Source: Symsagittifera roscoffensis
Taxonomy: Eukaryota; Xenacoelomorpha; Acoela; Convolutidae
Direction of reading: 5' to 3'
NCBI RefSeq assembly: GCF_963678635.1
Contig: NC_087062.1
Span: 94,711,845-94,775,844 of the forward strand
DNA: 64,000 nt
The notes under the pieces were generated by a model. It ran no database searches. It had not been told where the DNA came from and saw only the letters and a list, made by a program, of their open reading frames with translations. Below, piece by piece: positions 24,266 through 35,467 of this stretch (the first letter of the stretch is position 1; each line of letters begins with the position of its first letter). Position numbers and translations under genes: made by a program.

Positions 24266-25702
24266 CTAAATTGCATCCAACTCAATTAGAAGCTCACATT
24301 CTGAATCCAGCACGCCTTTCATCATTTCCCTCAGCCTCGCGACGTCTACATTCCAATCTTCGCACGTTTTTGTATTTTGCGAATCTTCTTCCTTCCGAAT
24401 GAACGCGAGGCTAAGTTGCTTCAGTCTTTTCAGCTCGTTTTCTTTGAATATTTTCAGGAACTCAATCCGTTCCACATCATTTTCAGGAACCGTCAGATCG
24501 CTCAAGGTCAGATGCTCAACGCGTGCAAAATTCCTGCAAATTTCAGCCAAGACACGAGATGACAATCCGTAATGCAGATGGAATTCTAAATTTACCACAT
24601 TTTTGAACCTATTCAGAAACTTTATCAGGCTCGTATCATCATCAAACTCGCAGCTCACACAAATAAGTTCTCGAATATCGGTGTATTCCGTTTTCCCGAA
24701 CAAATCCACAACTTGTTTTGAAAAAGCCGAGTGACTGATTTGCAGAACAGAGCACTCTTTAATTTTTTGTCTCAGTCTTTCCCAGAGCTCTGTCGAGAAT
24801 CGGGAAAACTTAGCCTCGAACAGACTCAAATTTGTCAAGTAAGGCAGGGAACTTAGACTATCGACAACTTGGTCCGTTGAGCGGACAGGCCACATGTTAA
24901 AGGTGACAAGAGTCCTTTCGAAGCGAGAGCATATAAGTTGTACTAGGTTAATTGACAGAGTATTCGATGACAGAGGAGCGTATTCAGGCAGCGCTATTTT
25001 TGCCAACGGGCTATTGCACTCAGAGAACATTATTTGAAGACCAATCATGAATTGGTAAGAGTTGAAGTTTCCGTTCGCAGTGAAAGTTATACTCTCCAAC
25101 ATCTGACAAGCACTCAGTTGCTCGTAAGCGTTTTCATTACAAAGAAGTGCAGCTTCGATAGTCAAGTGCCGTACATGGGAAACTAACGCCACTTGGCAAA
25201 TGACAAAATTGCGCAACGGCGGAGTCATAAGTGACAAGGTTAGGTCTTGTAGCTCTTGACATTCTGAAATGAACGAAGCTAGGAGTCCATCTATGCAATT
25301 GGGCGGAACCTGTCTCAACTCTAAGGACACTAGTTTAGAACATCTTTTGGGCAACAGTGCCAAACTTTCTTCTACTTCTCCGACCGGAACGTCTGACACT
25401 AACGACGGAGATCCATTCGACTCCGATGGCGAATTGTGAGCACTAGAATCTGAGCTATTTAAAATCGATCCAGATCCTAGGGTGTCAATTGTGAGGACTT
25501 CTCGTAATGTCGGATCTTCAGCGACATCGTGCCAATGCCTGGACACTTGAGCACATCTACAGATGTCAAGATCAGAATCCAGGAACTGGAAAACCTTCAG
25601 AAGTACTTCAGGAGGTAAACTGGGAATGGTCGGTTCTGAGCAGCTTAGAAATGGCACTGATTCCGACCCAGATTCCAGAAGACCCGCAAAGTTGGAATCC
25701 AT
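24266..25702 (-). CDS. F-box protein with leucine-rich-repeat-like region
   Basis: A single open frame of 478 residues with no introns. Residues about 26-68 form an F-box (starting IPSLPPEVLLKVFQFL and including CAQVSRHWHDVAEDP), which docks on SKP1 in SCF ubiquitin ligases. The rest (about 115-470) has repeated leucine-rich stretches such as LVSLELRQV, LQDLTLSLM, VRHLTIEAA and LTNLSLFEA, consistent with degenerate LRRs that would choose the substrate. I cannot assign it to a named FBXL. Residues about 85-110 are Ser-rich and probably disordered. The ATG at 25702 opens the frame; a TTTTCAG acceptor-like site ends at 25726, 23 nt upstream, and the short leader contains an ATGTAA start-stop. 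It lies 146 bp downstream of cyclin H on the same strand. Confidence 0.85.
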   Translation of the reverse strand: MDSNFAGLLESGSESVPFLSCSEPTIPSLPPEVLLKVFQFLDSDLDICRCAQVSRHWHDVAEDPTLREVLTIDTLGSGSILNSSDSSAHNSPSESNGSPSLVSDVPVGEVEESLALLPKRCSKLVSLELRQVPPNCIDGLLASFISECQELQDLTLSLMTPPLRNFVICQVALVSHVRHLTIEAALLCNENAYEQLSACQMLESITFTANGNFNSYQFMIGLQIMFSECNSPLAKIALPEYAPLSSNTLSINLVQLICSRFERTLVTFNMWPVRSTDQVVDSLSSLPYLTNLSLFEAKFSRFSTELWERLRQKIKECSVLQISHSAFSKQVVDLFGKTEYTDIRELICVSCEFDDDTSLIKFLNRFKNVVNLEFHLHYGLSSRVLAEICRNFARVEHLTLSDLTVPENDVERIEFLKIFKENELKRLKQLSLAFIRKEEDSQNTKTCEDWNVDVARLREMMKGVLDSECELLIELDAI

Positions 25703-25848
25703 TAGTTGCTTTAGTTACATAGCACCTGAAAATGTAATTCCAAGATCAAGATCATTTATATTCCCTGAATATATAAAATAAGTAATTAAGCTCGTGAGTT
25801 TGTTAAAAAGATCAGATCGTTCTATGATTAAATTAAAATATGACGCTC
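25703..25848 (-). promoter_or_regulatory. Short intercistronic gap, candidate operon junction
   Basis: Only 146 bp separate the cyclin H stop from the F-box ATG, in a window where gene-free stretches are usually kilobases. The gap ends with a pyrimidine-rich TTTTCAG (AG at 25727-25726). I see no obvious AATAAA for cyclin H on the minus strand. This fits a bicistronic transcript resolved by trans-splicing, but an ordinary 5' UTR intron acceptor or a compact independent promoter is also possible. Confidence 0.4.
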
Positions 25849-26715
25849 TCATAAGCCGGAATTTTGAACTTCTAGGTAATCGTTTATTTTCCTCAAAATA
25901 GAATCAACATAATCTTTGTTCGGTAGTTTCAAAGCCTTCACATTATTAACGATAACGCACAATTTGGAATATAAGTTATTGAATCGTTCCGTACTTTCGC
26001 TACCGCCTGTTAGATGTTCAAGAAACTTCAGGAAATCAAAACTGAGGCCTTTGGAGGCATACAAAACAGATGCTAGAGCAATCTGAGAAGGACTAAACAA
26101 GAAACAAACATCAGTAGCCAATGACCACAAAATAAAGCTATCAGCTTTTGCGCTCATCGAATCAATTTCAGTAACAATCGCCTTCTCATCCGTCGGTTTT
26201 GGAATGATCACATTGATGTAAAAATTTTTCATTGCAATCAGAAATCCATCTAGAGGTCTATATGGCGAATACACAATTAGCGAAAACTGTAAGAGACTAA
26301 TCAACTTCAACTCAGTTTTTAAAATTTGCTGCACAAGGTCTTGCGCTTTACTTTCTGTCACTCCCTGAGAAATAAAATTGGAGATGAAGTCATCTGAAGT
26401 GAGGTTAAACTCATCAACTTTGCAGGCTAAATAAACACATGTTCTGTAGTACATTTCAATTGGGTAGTCTATAACACTATGCCTCAGATATAGTCTTTTC
26501 AGGTAGGCACAGGCGGTCGCCATGGTAGCTCTGGGAATCCTTGGTTTGCACGTATCGCAGAATTCCCTGACGAGACGATCGTAGAAAAGGACTAATTGGT
26601 ACTCTTCGTCGGCGGAGATTGAAGGAATGTCTTTGTATTTTGTATTGCGAACATCTGCTATCATCTGTTCATTTTCAAAGAACCAAAGACCTTTTTGGGT
26701 GCTCTCGTGAAACAT
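25849..26715 (-). CDS. CCNH: Cyclin H, regulatory subunit of the CDK-activating kinase
   Basis: An intronless frame of 288 residues. It matches cyclin H from its N-terminus (STQKGLWFF; the family has SSQKRHWTF) through both cyclin folds, with PRIPRATMATACAYLKRLYL (about 79-98), CVYLACKVDEFN (112-123), VYSPYRPLDGFLI (165-177) and SPSQIALASVLYAS (about 225-238). In other animals cyclin H binds CDK7 and MAT1 to form CAK, part of TFIIH in the nucleus. Human cyclin H has 323 residues; the missing part is the charged C-terminal tail. The ATG at 26715 is preceded four bases upstream by TTTCAG (AG at 26721-26720), a likely splice-acceptor site. The F-box gene follows 146 bp downstream on the same strand. 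Confidence 0.93.
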   Translation of the reverse strand: MFHESTQKGLWFFENEQMIADVRNTKYKDIPSISADEEYQLVLFYDRLVREFCDTCKPRIPRATMATACAYLKRLYLRHSVIDYPIEMYYRTCVYLACKVDEFNLTSDDFISNFISQGVTESKAQDLVQQILKTELKLISLLQFSLIVYSPYRPLDGFLIAMKNFYINVIIPKPTDEKAIVTEIDSMSAKADSFILWSLATDVCFLFSPSQIALASVLYASKGLSFDFLKFLEHLTGGSESTERFNNLYSKLCVIVNNVKALKLPNKDYVDSILRKINDYLEVQNSGL

Positions 26716-28640
26716 AGCACTGAAATTGAACTCCCATTATAGACCATGATTAAGATGCAGTCAACCACAGATTTGAAAGAAAATAATTGCAACTTTATCT
26801 TAACAAAGAGGTCAAAAAAGAGCTTCGGTAGCTATTATAAAAAATATTTAGATGACAAAATCATAAAAAATACAACCACTTAAACAACATTTAAACTTCC
26901 CAAGAAATTATATATTTTCAAAATTTTGCCAAAAAATTAATTATCATAGGCAATTCCAACATTTCATTTTTTAAATTTGTCAAAGCAGTTTTTCCCCGGA
27001 AAACACAGCTTCACAGACATCTTATCAATTGCATAAAAATTGAAAAATTGTCCTATCCACGCATAAATATTCTGTTCTCTATTAAAATTGTATTATATTA
27101 ATCCTCATAAGTATAGTGAAACCTATTAGGCAGTAACCGAAATTTTAACTACCTTTATTTTAAAGTTTGTTGCAATTTCGGTACACATAGGCGATGCTGA
27201 TATTCGCATCACTTGCAAAACAAATATGAATGACTATGATTGGAATCAAACTTAAAAAAATTAAGAAAAAAAAACTTCCAAAAATCGTTTGTCAAAAAAA
27301 AAGTCCAAAATATCTGTAACAAAATTGCCTGCATCATTAGAAACTTCACAAAGAGTTTTGAGAATGCTAGAAAGAAACCAAAATTTCAAAAAAAATACTT
27401 TCTGCCAGCAAGGCAAAAATAAGCAGACAGACAATAATCTAAATTAGCCAAAATTTTCTATTTGCAAACAAAAACTGGAATAGAACTCCCGGGCTTTGTA
27501 TCAATCATGTGGGTTACAGCAACTTGGAGGAAAAATGAACTTTGAAAAAATCAAGCTACGGGCAACCAAGCCGAGAAAAAGAAACAGACGTACGATGAAC
27601 AGACGGACGAAAAACACATTCAAAACTCTAGTTCGCAAAAAAAAGTCAAATCCGGATTCGAATCTCAAGCAGTTGCTACCTTTACGCCAGACGCGCCGGG
27701 TGATTGATTTGATTTTAATCAATCTGAACTTGAACCTGATTTTGAACCGAGCGGTAACAAAGCCGAAAATACCTGAGCAGAAACCCTTCATGCCGAAAAA
27801 AAATCAAAAAATTCTTAAGCTAATATAATAAATTAGTCCCTTTACCCCTCAGGACAGAAGCACACAAAAAATTGGTCGTCTAACGAGGCAACGAAAGGCC
27901 ACTAAGGCGATATAATTTCAGCCGAAACTTATTAAGCTGATTAAAAAAACACACAAAAATAAATTTTAAATCGAGCTGGGAAAAGTAAACCAACTAGGGT
28001 GAAACGCACATCAGGTGCTTTAAACAGATTAATGAACACGAAAGCTGCTAATACAAAAAAAAATATTTAAAAAAGATAAATGAATGAAGGCAACCGTAAC
28101 AAAAGACGGGAATCCAACAATGCTTTTGATTTCAAAATTTGAATGATAAAAAAAATTGACCTCAGTTTGCAAATATTGCCTCCAAGTTTGATTGTTCAAA
28201 TCATTTTAGTATTGAGTTATGCCATTTTTATGCTTTTCAAAACATTTTTAACAACTCAAAATAGTAATTATTTCCAACGTCTTCAACGTCTTTTGCTTTC
28301 TTAGATATGGCGTGTTCATCTTTTTTGAAAGCTTCCAAAAGTTTCAAATAAAAACTTTTCAAGTAATGAATATGTCGGCTTTTTTGGTGGGATGATGAAA
28401 GGTTACTACTAGCGGGTGCATATGTGGCATCTCATCCTAAAAATTTTGCTCAAAATTTTTCATTGAACTCACAATCAATACAAGAAAAAAGAGCAGTTTT
28501 GAAAATTAATTACGCTGCTTTATGAATCCCATTTATGAATTTGATGATCTTGTTTCTATTTTTCTTTAAAGTGGAAAGTGCCTTTGTATTCTTCTGGCCA
28601 TTTTAGAGTTTTGTTTGCGAAGATCTGAAACCCAGTAGCT
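26716..28640. other. Gene-free, A-rich region with family B pieces
   Basis: I see no coding exon. The stretch near 27740-27950 carries family B marks (GCCGAAAATACCTGAGCAG, AGGCCACTAAGGCGATATAA, GCCGAAACTTATTAAGC) in plus orientation. Other open frames here are Lys/Asn-rich by-products of A-rich DNA. Confidence 0.5.
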
Positions 28641-28649
28641 TTGGAGATT

Positions 28650-29620
28650 TGACTGGGAACTTTGAAAAAATAAAAAAAAATAGAAAAAAAGGCGTATCTC
28701 GGAAAGCAGAAGCATTTCAGCAGTCACCTTTGGAGGCACGATTTGCAGCCCTTGAGAGTTCTTCGACAGCAGCTGACTACAGGGTTAGAAAGTTAGAAAT
28801 TTCTGAAAAAAGAATAACAATGTCACATCTCGGAACAAAAAAAATGAGCAGTAACTTTCATATACAAAATTTGCAGCGCCTGAGAGTACCCTGATAGCAT
28901 TTCTCACTATAGAGTTGAGAAATTCAGTTATGTTAAAATTTTTATATCTAAGTTAATTGAAAATTTTTGAAATAAAGGAATTGAGAAGTCATATTTTGAG
29001 GCAATAATTAGAGCCCCTAAGAGTACCCTGACAGCACCCAAATCAGGTTGAGAATTAGCACTTTTCGTGAAGTTTAAAAAAATCTTTTAAAAATTTCATT
29101 TGAAAAAAAAAATCTTTGAAAAAAATCTTTCAAAGAAAAAAATCTTTTTAAAATCTTTGAAAAAAAAACTATTTGAAAAAAAAACATCAAATTTCGAAAC
29201 TTAAAGGATTTGAGCTTTTATATTTGAAGGCACAATCTGCAACGCCAGATAGTAAGCTGATAGCATCTCACATCATGGATTTGAGAACTTGATTTTTGGT
29301 CAAATTTTATAAATACGTACTTCGTATAATACGTATAAAATCATAAAATAAACGTCATATCTCAAAACTAAAAAAATTTGAGCAGTCATATTTTGAGGCA
29401 AGATTAGCAACCCCTGAGAATAAAATGACAACACCCAATTACATGGTTGAAAATTTCAAATTTTGTGAAACTTTTTAAACCTAAGTATTACGAAAACTTT
29501 CGAAAAAAATCACAAGAATCTTCGTTCCTCATAAGCTAAAAAGATTTCGGCTATAATATATTGAAGCAAAACTTTCAAACCCTCGGTAAACCTTAACATT
29601 TAACCTTAAGATAGATAGAT
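28650..29620. repeat. Divergent tandem repeat array
   Basis: A phrase like TTGCAGCCCTTGAGAGT..CTGACAGCA recurs at about 28743, 28875, 29008, 29236, 29407 and 29574. It is usually preceded by a CATATCTCG or TCATATTTTGAGGCA block and followed by GTTGAGAA. Spacing is about 130, 130, 230, 170 and 170 bp. Copies are too diverged for a shared reading frame. Confidence 0.6.
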
Positions 29621-29660
29621 ACAGATGTATAGAAAGATAGATAATAGAGAGATAGATGTG
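29608..29660. repeat. Imperfect GATA microsatellite
   Basis: A run of GATA/GATAGATA units interrupted by ACAGATGT and GAAA. Confidence 0.85.
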
Positions 29661-29844
29661 AAAAACAAAATTCGATTCGGGCGGAATTTGAAAATGCTTA
29701 ACACTTGAAGCAATTGCATTGAGACTTGTTTGCTGCAAAACTGAATGATTCTTTGATGTGATAACTAAGCCGACAAAACAATAGCAGACAAATAATAGGC
29801 CGAAATTTTCGTGAACCGGAATATTTAATGTTAAAAAACAGAAA

Positions 29845-30060
29845 CGATTCGAAACCAGGACACTTGCCGTCAGATTCGAAACCAGGACCTTTGCCGTCCC
29901 AGGCGTATTCAATACCACCAGGCTATGTATGCAGGAGACACTACGAGATTTGAACTCATTATGAACCAAGGTCCCACCAAGAGTCATGTGAAGATAGTTA
30001 TTTACGGCAAAAGTCTAGCAATCGATTGCTGTACCCTTGCTTATCGCAAGAGTGATCAGA
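29845..30060 (-). mobile_element. Composite SINE-like repeat: tRNA-like part plus hairpin
   Basis: On the minus strand, 29935-29871 resembles a tRNA with box A-like TAGCCTGGTGG and a box B-like GGTTTCGAATCTG. A 28-bp direct repeat of the box B end (ATTCGAAACCAGGAC) sits at 29848 and 29876. At the other end is the hairpin CTTGC-TTATC-GCAAG near 30030. The same pairing of parts is seen at 41.96-42.17 kb. Confidence 0.55.
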
Positions 30061-30199
30061 TGAAAAATTTCATGCGAGTGTTAAACTTCATTTGTAGAGC
30101 TACGTCTTTGAAACTTTTAAAATTCGAGCAAAAACAAATGCAATATGTAGAAGATAAATTATTAAAAAAAGATAGCCGTTTGCTGTGTAGGTAGGACAG

Positions 30200-33100
30200 A
30201 AAATTATGACCATAAAACTAAAAAAAAATCGAACAAAAATTTTAAAAAGTTTTAAAAAAGTCCAGGTAAAAAGTTTATGTTAAGTTTTAATGCCATTCGA
30301 ATTACCACTGAAAGAACCTTAATATTATTTATCACTCATACCATTCCGGCGATTAATTGTGGTACCTGCTTTTGCGTGGAAAGAAATAAAAGAAAATTTC
30401 AAAATTCCAAAATGGCGGTTTTACAAAATGACGAAAAGTTTACCATCGCTAAGGACTAGAAATAGTTCTAACACTTGAATCTCTAGTTAAACACGGATAG
30501 CCTGTTGCTGTGCAAGTAGCACAGAAAGATCCAACCACAAAAAAGTTGTGCAAATTGATGTTTTGTTCGTTCTGCAATTACATTTCTGAAATTTTTAAAA
30601 TATCCTTCGAAAAATTACTGAAAAGGCTTTAAAATGATATACCACTGGTTTTGCGTGGAAAGCGAGGAACAATGCTTTATAAATAGAGCTGAGCTTCAAC
30701 AATAGAAAAACAAAACGAAACAGAAATCGAAAAGAACTTAATGAACTTAATTTTTTCGTTCTAGCTTTTTCATTAGGTTTTTTTCATAAAACCAAGTCAA
30801 TATTTTGAAGAACTTTCTCGTCAATCAAAAACATTCTTGCAATTCTTTTAAAATTGTGACACGCATTAAGACTGAAGGACTGGACTCCAGCCCCTCTCAC
30901 GTTTACTTGTGATTATAAATTGTAGGCAAAGCCCAAAAACAAACTTAGCAATAAATCAAACTTAGGAACAAGGGATGAAATTATGATTTCAATTTATTCT
31001 GATCGGCCACTTTCTCAAACGACAAAATGGAGGCTAAGAAACTCCAGGCAAATTACTGCGAAAATTCAGCTAATCATGATAACCCGATAATATTAAGCAG
31101 AACAAGCGTTGTATAAAAAAAACACGAGCTTTGCAAAAAACTCCCTTAAGAAAATGTTGTTTTTGACAGCTGTAAGAACACATGTTAAACTTAAGTCACA
31201 CGTGATTGACTCTATAGCAGTTGAAGTATTACACAAATATGACATGAGCATACACAAGCTGGAAATGGGTCAATAAATTCAAAAAAAAGACATTTTTGGA
31301 CGTTTTTCAGTTTCAAAAAAATATATATATCACTCTGACCTCTTTGAGTTTTCACTTTCGTTATTAGATATTGTTACATTATTAATTGTCTTGCATTTAG
31401 CAAAAAAAATTAACTTGCATTTAGCAAAAGAAGTAACTCTTGAAAATAAAAAAAACTTGAAAGCAAAACAAAAAAGCATTCGACGTAAATAAATCTACAC
31501 ATAAACCGGTTGCTGTGCAAATAACACAGAATGATTCAAACGAACTAATTTTGCAATTTTTGTCGTCTAAATTTTCGAAAATGCGATTGACGCATGAAAC
31601 CAAAAAAAAACGGTGACAAAAAGCTTTCAAAACAGAGGCGAAGCTGCGCTTCGCAAACACAAGCGAGGAAAATGCAAAAAGATCTCTAAACAGGCAAAAC
31701 AAAATAAATAAGGAAAAAGGTTAAAAAGACACCTTGAGAAACTTTTCTGCAAAGCTTGGGAGTAACACGTTCTCTTATCTGCTTCATGACTGCTTGTAAT
31801 TTAACTAACACTCGCTACCAATAAAGCAGCTGCCGTTTCTATCAAATTCCCAATGCGATGCAGGAAAAACTCGACAAAAAAACTGTAACTATTTCAATGT
31901 TCCGGATTTGGATATCCTATCGGTTGATTAGGATTTCCACTTCCTGGCAATCGCGCCACGGACTCTTGGAAGAAAAACTAGTTGCCCAGCTTATGCTAGA
32001 TTCACATGTTTTAATATTTTGATCATATTTTGTACTGATACCGAAATGCGTAAATTCGAAATTTCAAAAATGGACTTAACGCAAAACCTTTGTGATTTTT
32101 CGGCGTAAGTAGTGGATCAGCTGCATATTTAAAGAGAAAACCTACTGATCGATTTTTCAACTGAATTCTTTATCTTAGATTTGACTGGGTAGTTTTCAAA
32201 AAAAAAAGAAAAAGATTCCAAAAAACGATCAAAAATCGAAAAAATTGGCTTTTCCTAAATTCACAAAATTTTCTCTTGTAAAGCATGGCAATAGTTTCGT
32301 AAGCAGAGAAGATTTCCACGCCCTGATTTTTAGATTGAATCCTTAATATCGGCTTTAGCTAGTAGCTTTCGAAAACACTGATGAAGTTTCTTTAAAAATA
32401 CGGTAAACACTTCAAAAAATGGATTTTTCCGATGTCCATATCGGCTTTTCTAGAAAACAAATTAGGCGAAACAGATTACACACGAAAAATCTAAGCACGA
32501 TGTTAGTTAAAATGAATTATCAACCTCAAATTAACAGCAGGTTAGTTTTTGAAGAAAAAAAGAAGTTCCAAAAAATGGGCAAAGTTTCAAAAATTGTACA
32601 TTTTCTACGGCCATATTTTTTTTCCAAACGCAGGTCATAGCCGCTTGCGCAGGGAAGATTCGCATACTACTTTTTTTTCCGGTTGAACCCTTATTCTACG
32701 ATTAACCAAGATGTCAAAAAATGTGCTTGCTTGAGGCCATAACTTTTTTCTTCCGAATTTAGGAAATAGCCGCTTGAGGAGAGATCCCAATGATTACTTT
32801 AGTTTAAACGTTCATCTTAAATTTATACATTTACATGTGATAAAATGAACAAATTCATGATCAAATCAGTCAAAAATCCCCCTACTGAAATTTTCGAAAG
32901 CCGTAGAACGTGGTGTAAACTGAAAAGAGACTAGCAAAATATGCAGGCACATAGAATAGCAGCCAGTTTTTGCAATGACGCCATTGTTTTGAAAATTGGT
33001 TCAGTAGTTTTTGAGAAAAAATGAAAGTTTTGCGAAAAGTTCAAAAAGTTTCCAAAGGGTCGCAAAAAAAATAAAAATTAACCAATCCCGTACATTTTCA

Positions 33101-35440
33101 TAACACCTGTTGTTTTCAAACAGGACATAACACTAGCCAAAAATAAACCAGCACTATATGCTATTAAATTACCTACGCTTAAATATGATGAAATTGAAAT
33201 ATACCAAAAGTAGTGCCATTAATGAGCACTTTGATTTGCGACTTGGGTTGGAAAAAAGTAGGTTCGTAATAATACACTTCGCTTCGCTTGTGTACAAAGC
33301 GTTTAAATTCTAGCTAAATAAAATTTGGGATGTCAGCTTCTCAGCAAATTTAGAATAGTTAGTCTGAAATTCGAAAACTGTGACACTGAGACAACTTTTT
33401 GGAATCCGCATGACCAATCAGGCTTGAATATGACACCACACATGAGCCCCTGCGAGTTTGTCTTGAGGTAATCAAAGCTGGCTGGAAAAAACTGAGCCTA
33501 ATCCACATTTTCTTTCAAATCTTCGAGAATGGTCGGAACAAAAAATGATCTCATATTATAACAAACTGTGCCAGTGTATTAAGCTGCAAACACTGACTCA
33601 TAGCACTAGAAAAATCTTACTCTATCTCACTTAGGAACATAGCCATCAGACAGCTGGAAAAACATTTCAAAAAACTCAAGGGATCAGAATCGAAACAAAA
33701 TTAAAAACAAAGTCGAAGAAAAAAAGTAGCATGTTAAAGCTATTTGAATTTCAAAAATTCTTCATTTTACTTTGTGCAATTTATTCTATTGGAGGGAACT
33801 GGAAATTAATTAAGAAAATTAAATTCGGTTTTTGAAACTAAAGCCATTTAGGTTTTTGGCTGTTGGATAGAAGAGTTAGTCTTCATTTTAATAAAGGAAA
33901 TGAACTGAGATTTTAAAAAAAATTTCAGCGCGAAAAATCAAACTTGAGCGTGAACAAATTTTTAGACTTTTTATATTAAAACAAACGAACAAAAAATCAT
34001 CAAGACCTATAAAACCGAAGACCACTTTGTTCATCTACACTTATTCTTTCCTAGAAACCATTTTATCAAAAGAGAAATATGAACAAGGATACAACAAGTA
34101 GCACAGGATGTTCCGACCATAGTCTTCGAAAAATACGAAAAAAGTTTTTTTTTCAAATTAGTGTCGTTTTTCTGCGTGGTGTGACAAAAGAATCTTAACG
34201 ATAAACTATAACTTAGGCATATTCGACAGTTATAGCAAAAGGGGCAGATAAGAAAACAGTTTTGTAGAAAAACAACCATGAAAAAAAAAACGAAAAACAA
34301 ATCTTGAAAAAACTGAAGTTTTAAAATTTTTCGAATTTTTTTTTCAGAAATTTTTTTTGAATTTTTGATTACTAAGATGGCGCAAAAAACTCCAAAAACT
34401 AACTTCACTTGAGTAAAACTAAACTTTCAAGGCTTAAAAATAGCATAAAAAGCTAATGAAAGCCGGCTCACTCGTTCGAAATTAGACAACACTGGGGATT
34501 TTTTTTTGGAAATTTTTGTATGTCGTTGGAACCACGACTTAAAGGGCTTCAATATGATATATCACTTGATTAATCGGGGTACCTGATTTAGCGTGGAAAA
34601 CAGAAAATTGAAAAAAAAATACCCGAATAAAAAGCTCATCACCATTTTCAATGGTCGGAAAAAAAATGAAAAACACGATTTTAGCATTAAGTTAAACGCC
34701 AATATGCGCGCCCAATGCCGTTGCAGGCGTTCTTTGACTTCTGTTTAGCAAATGCACTTGTTGTGAATTTCGAAAAAACACTAAAGCGTAGCGAAGAGAC
34801 ACTTGGGAGAGTTAGAACAAGAAAAACAGAAAACGACAGATTTTTTGGAAACCTTTCAAGGAAAAAATACATGCCACTACAAAATTTTTTCATTAATGAC
34901 AATGTTCGACAGAACTGGCATAATTTGAGAAAACTCCATCAAATGGTAAGCTTTCTGTTCCTCTGGAAAAACTAAAATCCACGTTAGAAGCTAAGTGGAG
35001 CGCGTTATCGCTCGGGAGATTTTTGTTCTTGGAGGGCATAAATTGTCTTCCATTTAGTAAAAAAAAATATTGTATGGAATTCAAAAAATTCACAAGTAAA
35101 ATAGTCAAAATAGAAAGGTAAGCTCGAGCTAAGCTTTACAAAAAAAAGTTCATTTTGTTCATAAACACCTTATAGAACAAGTTAACTCGATTCGTGATGA
35201 AAAGGTTTGAAAACAATTATAGTTTCTATTGAAACAAAAATCAACATCAATTGAAATTAATTAACCGTTCATCAGAATGTAATTCGAAAACTACATAGAA
35301 GAAACCATCAAGTAGGAAACTCGGAACTGGGTGAGGAGTAAAATTAAATATGCACAACTATCATTCAGCTATCATCAAATCACTGCAAAATAAATAAAAT
35401 TAATATCTATACCAAAAATATAGTCGGTACAAGATATATA
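30200..35440 (+). repeat. Degenerate repeats, mostly family A; no gene seen
   Basis: Family A fragments are at about 30480-30660 (TGTTGCTGTGCAAGTAGCAC hairpin near 30500), 31500-31620 and 33890-34640, all in plus orientation. The 33.9-34.6 kb copy keeps the full order from TTGAGCGTGAACAAA to GGTACCTG..GCGTGGAAAAC. The region 32.1-32.9 kb repeats a loose unit with CATAGCCGCTTG (near 32635 and 32766). I found no coding exon in this five-kb stretch. Confidence 0.5.
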
Positions 35441-35467
35441 GAGCAAAAAATAAGAATCGCCGGTTGT

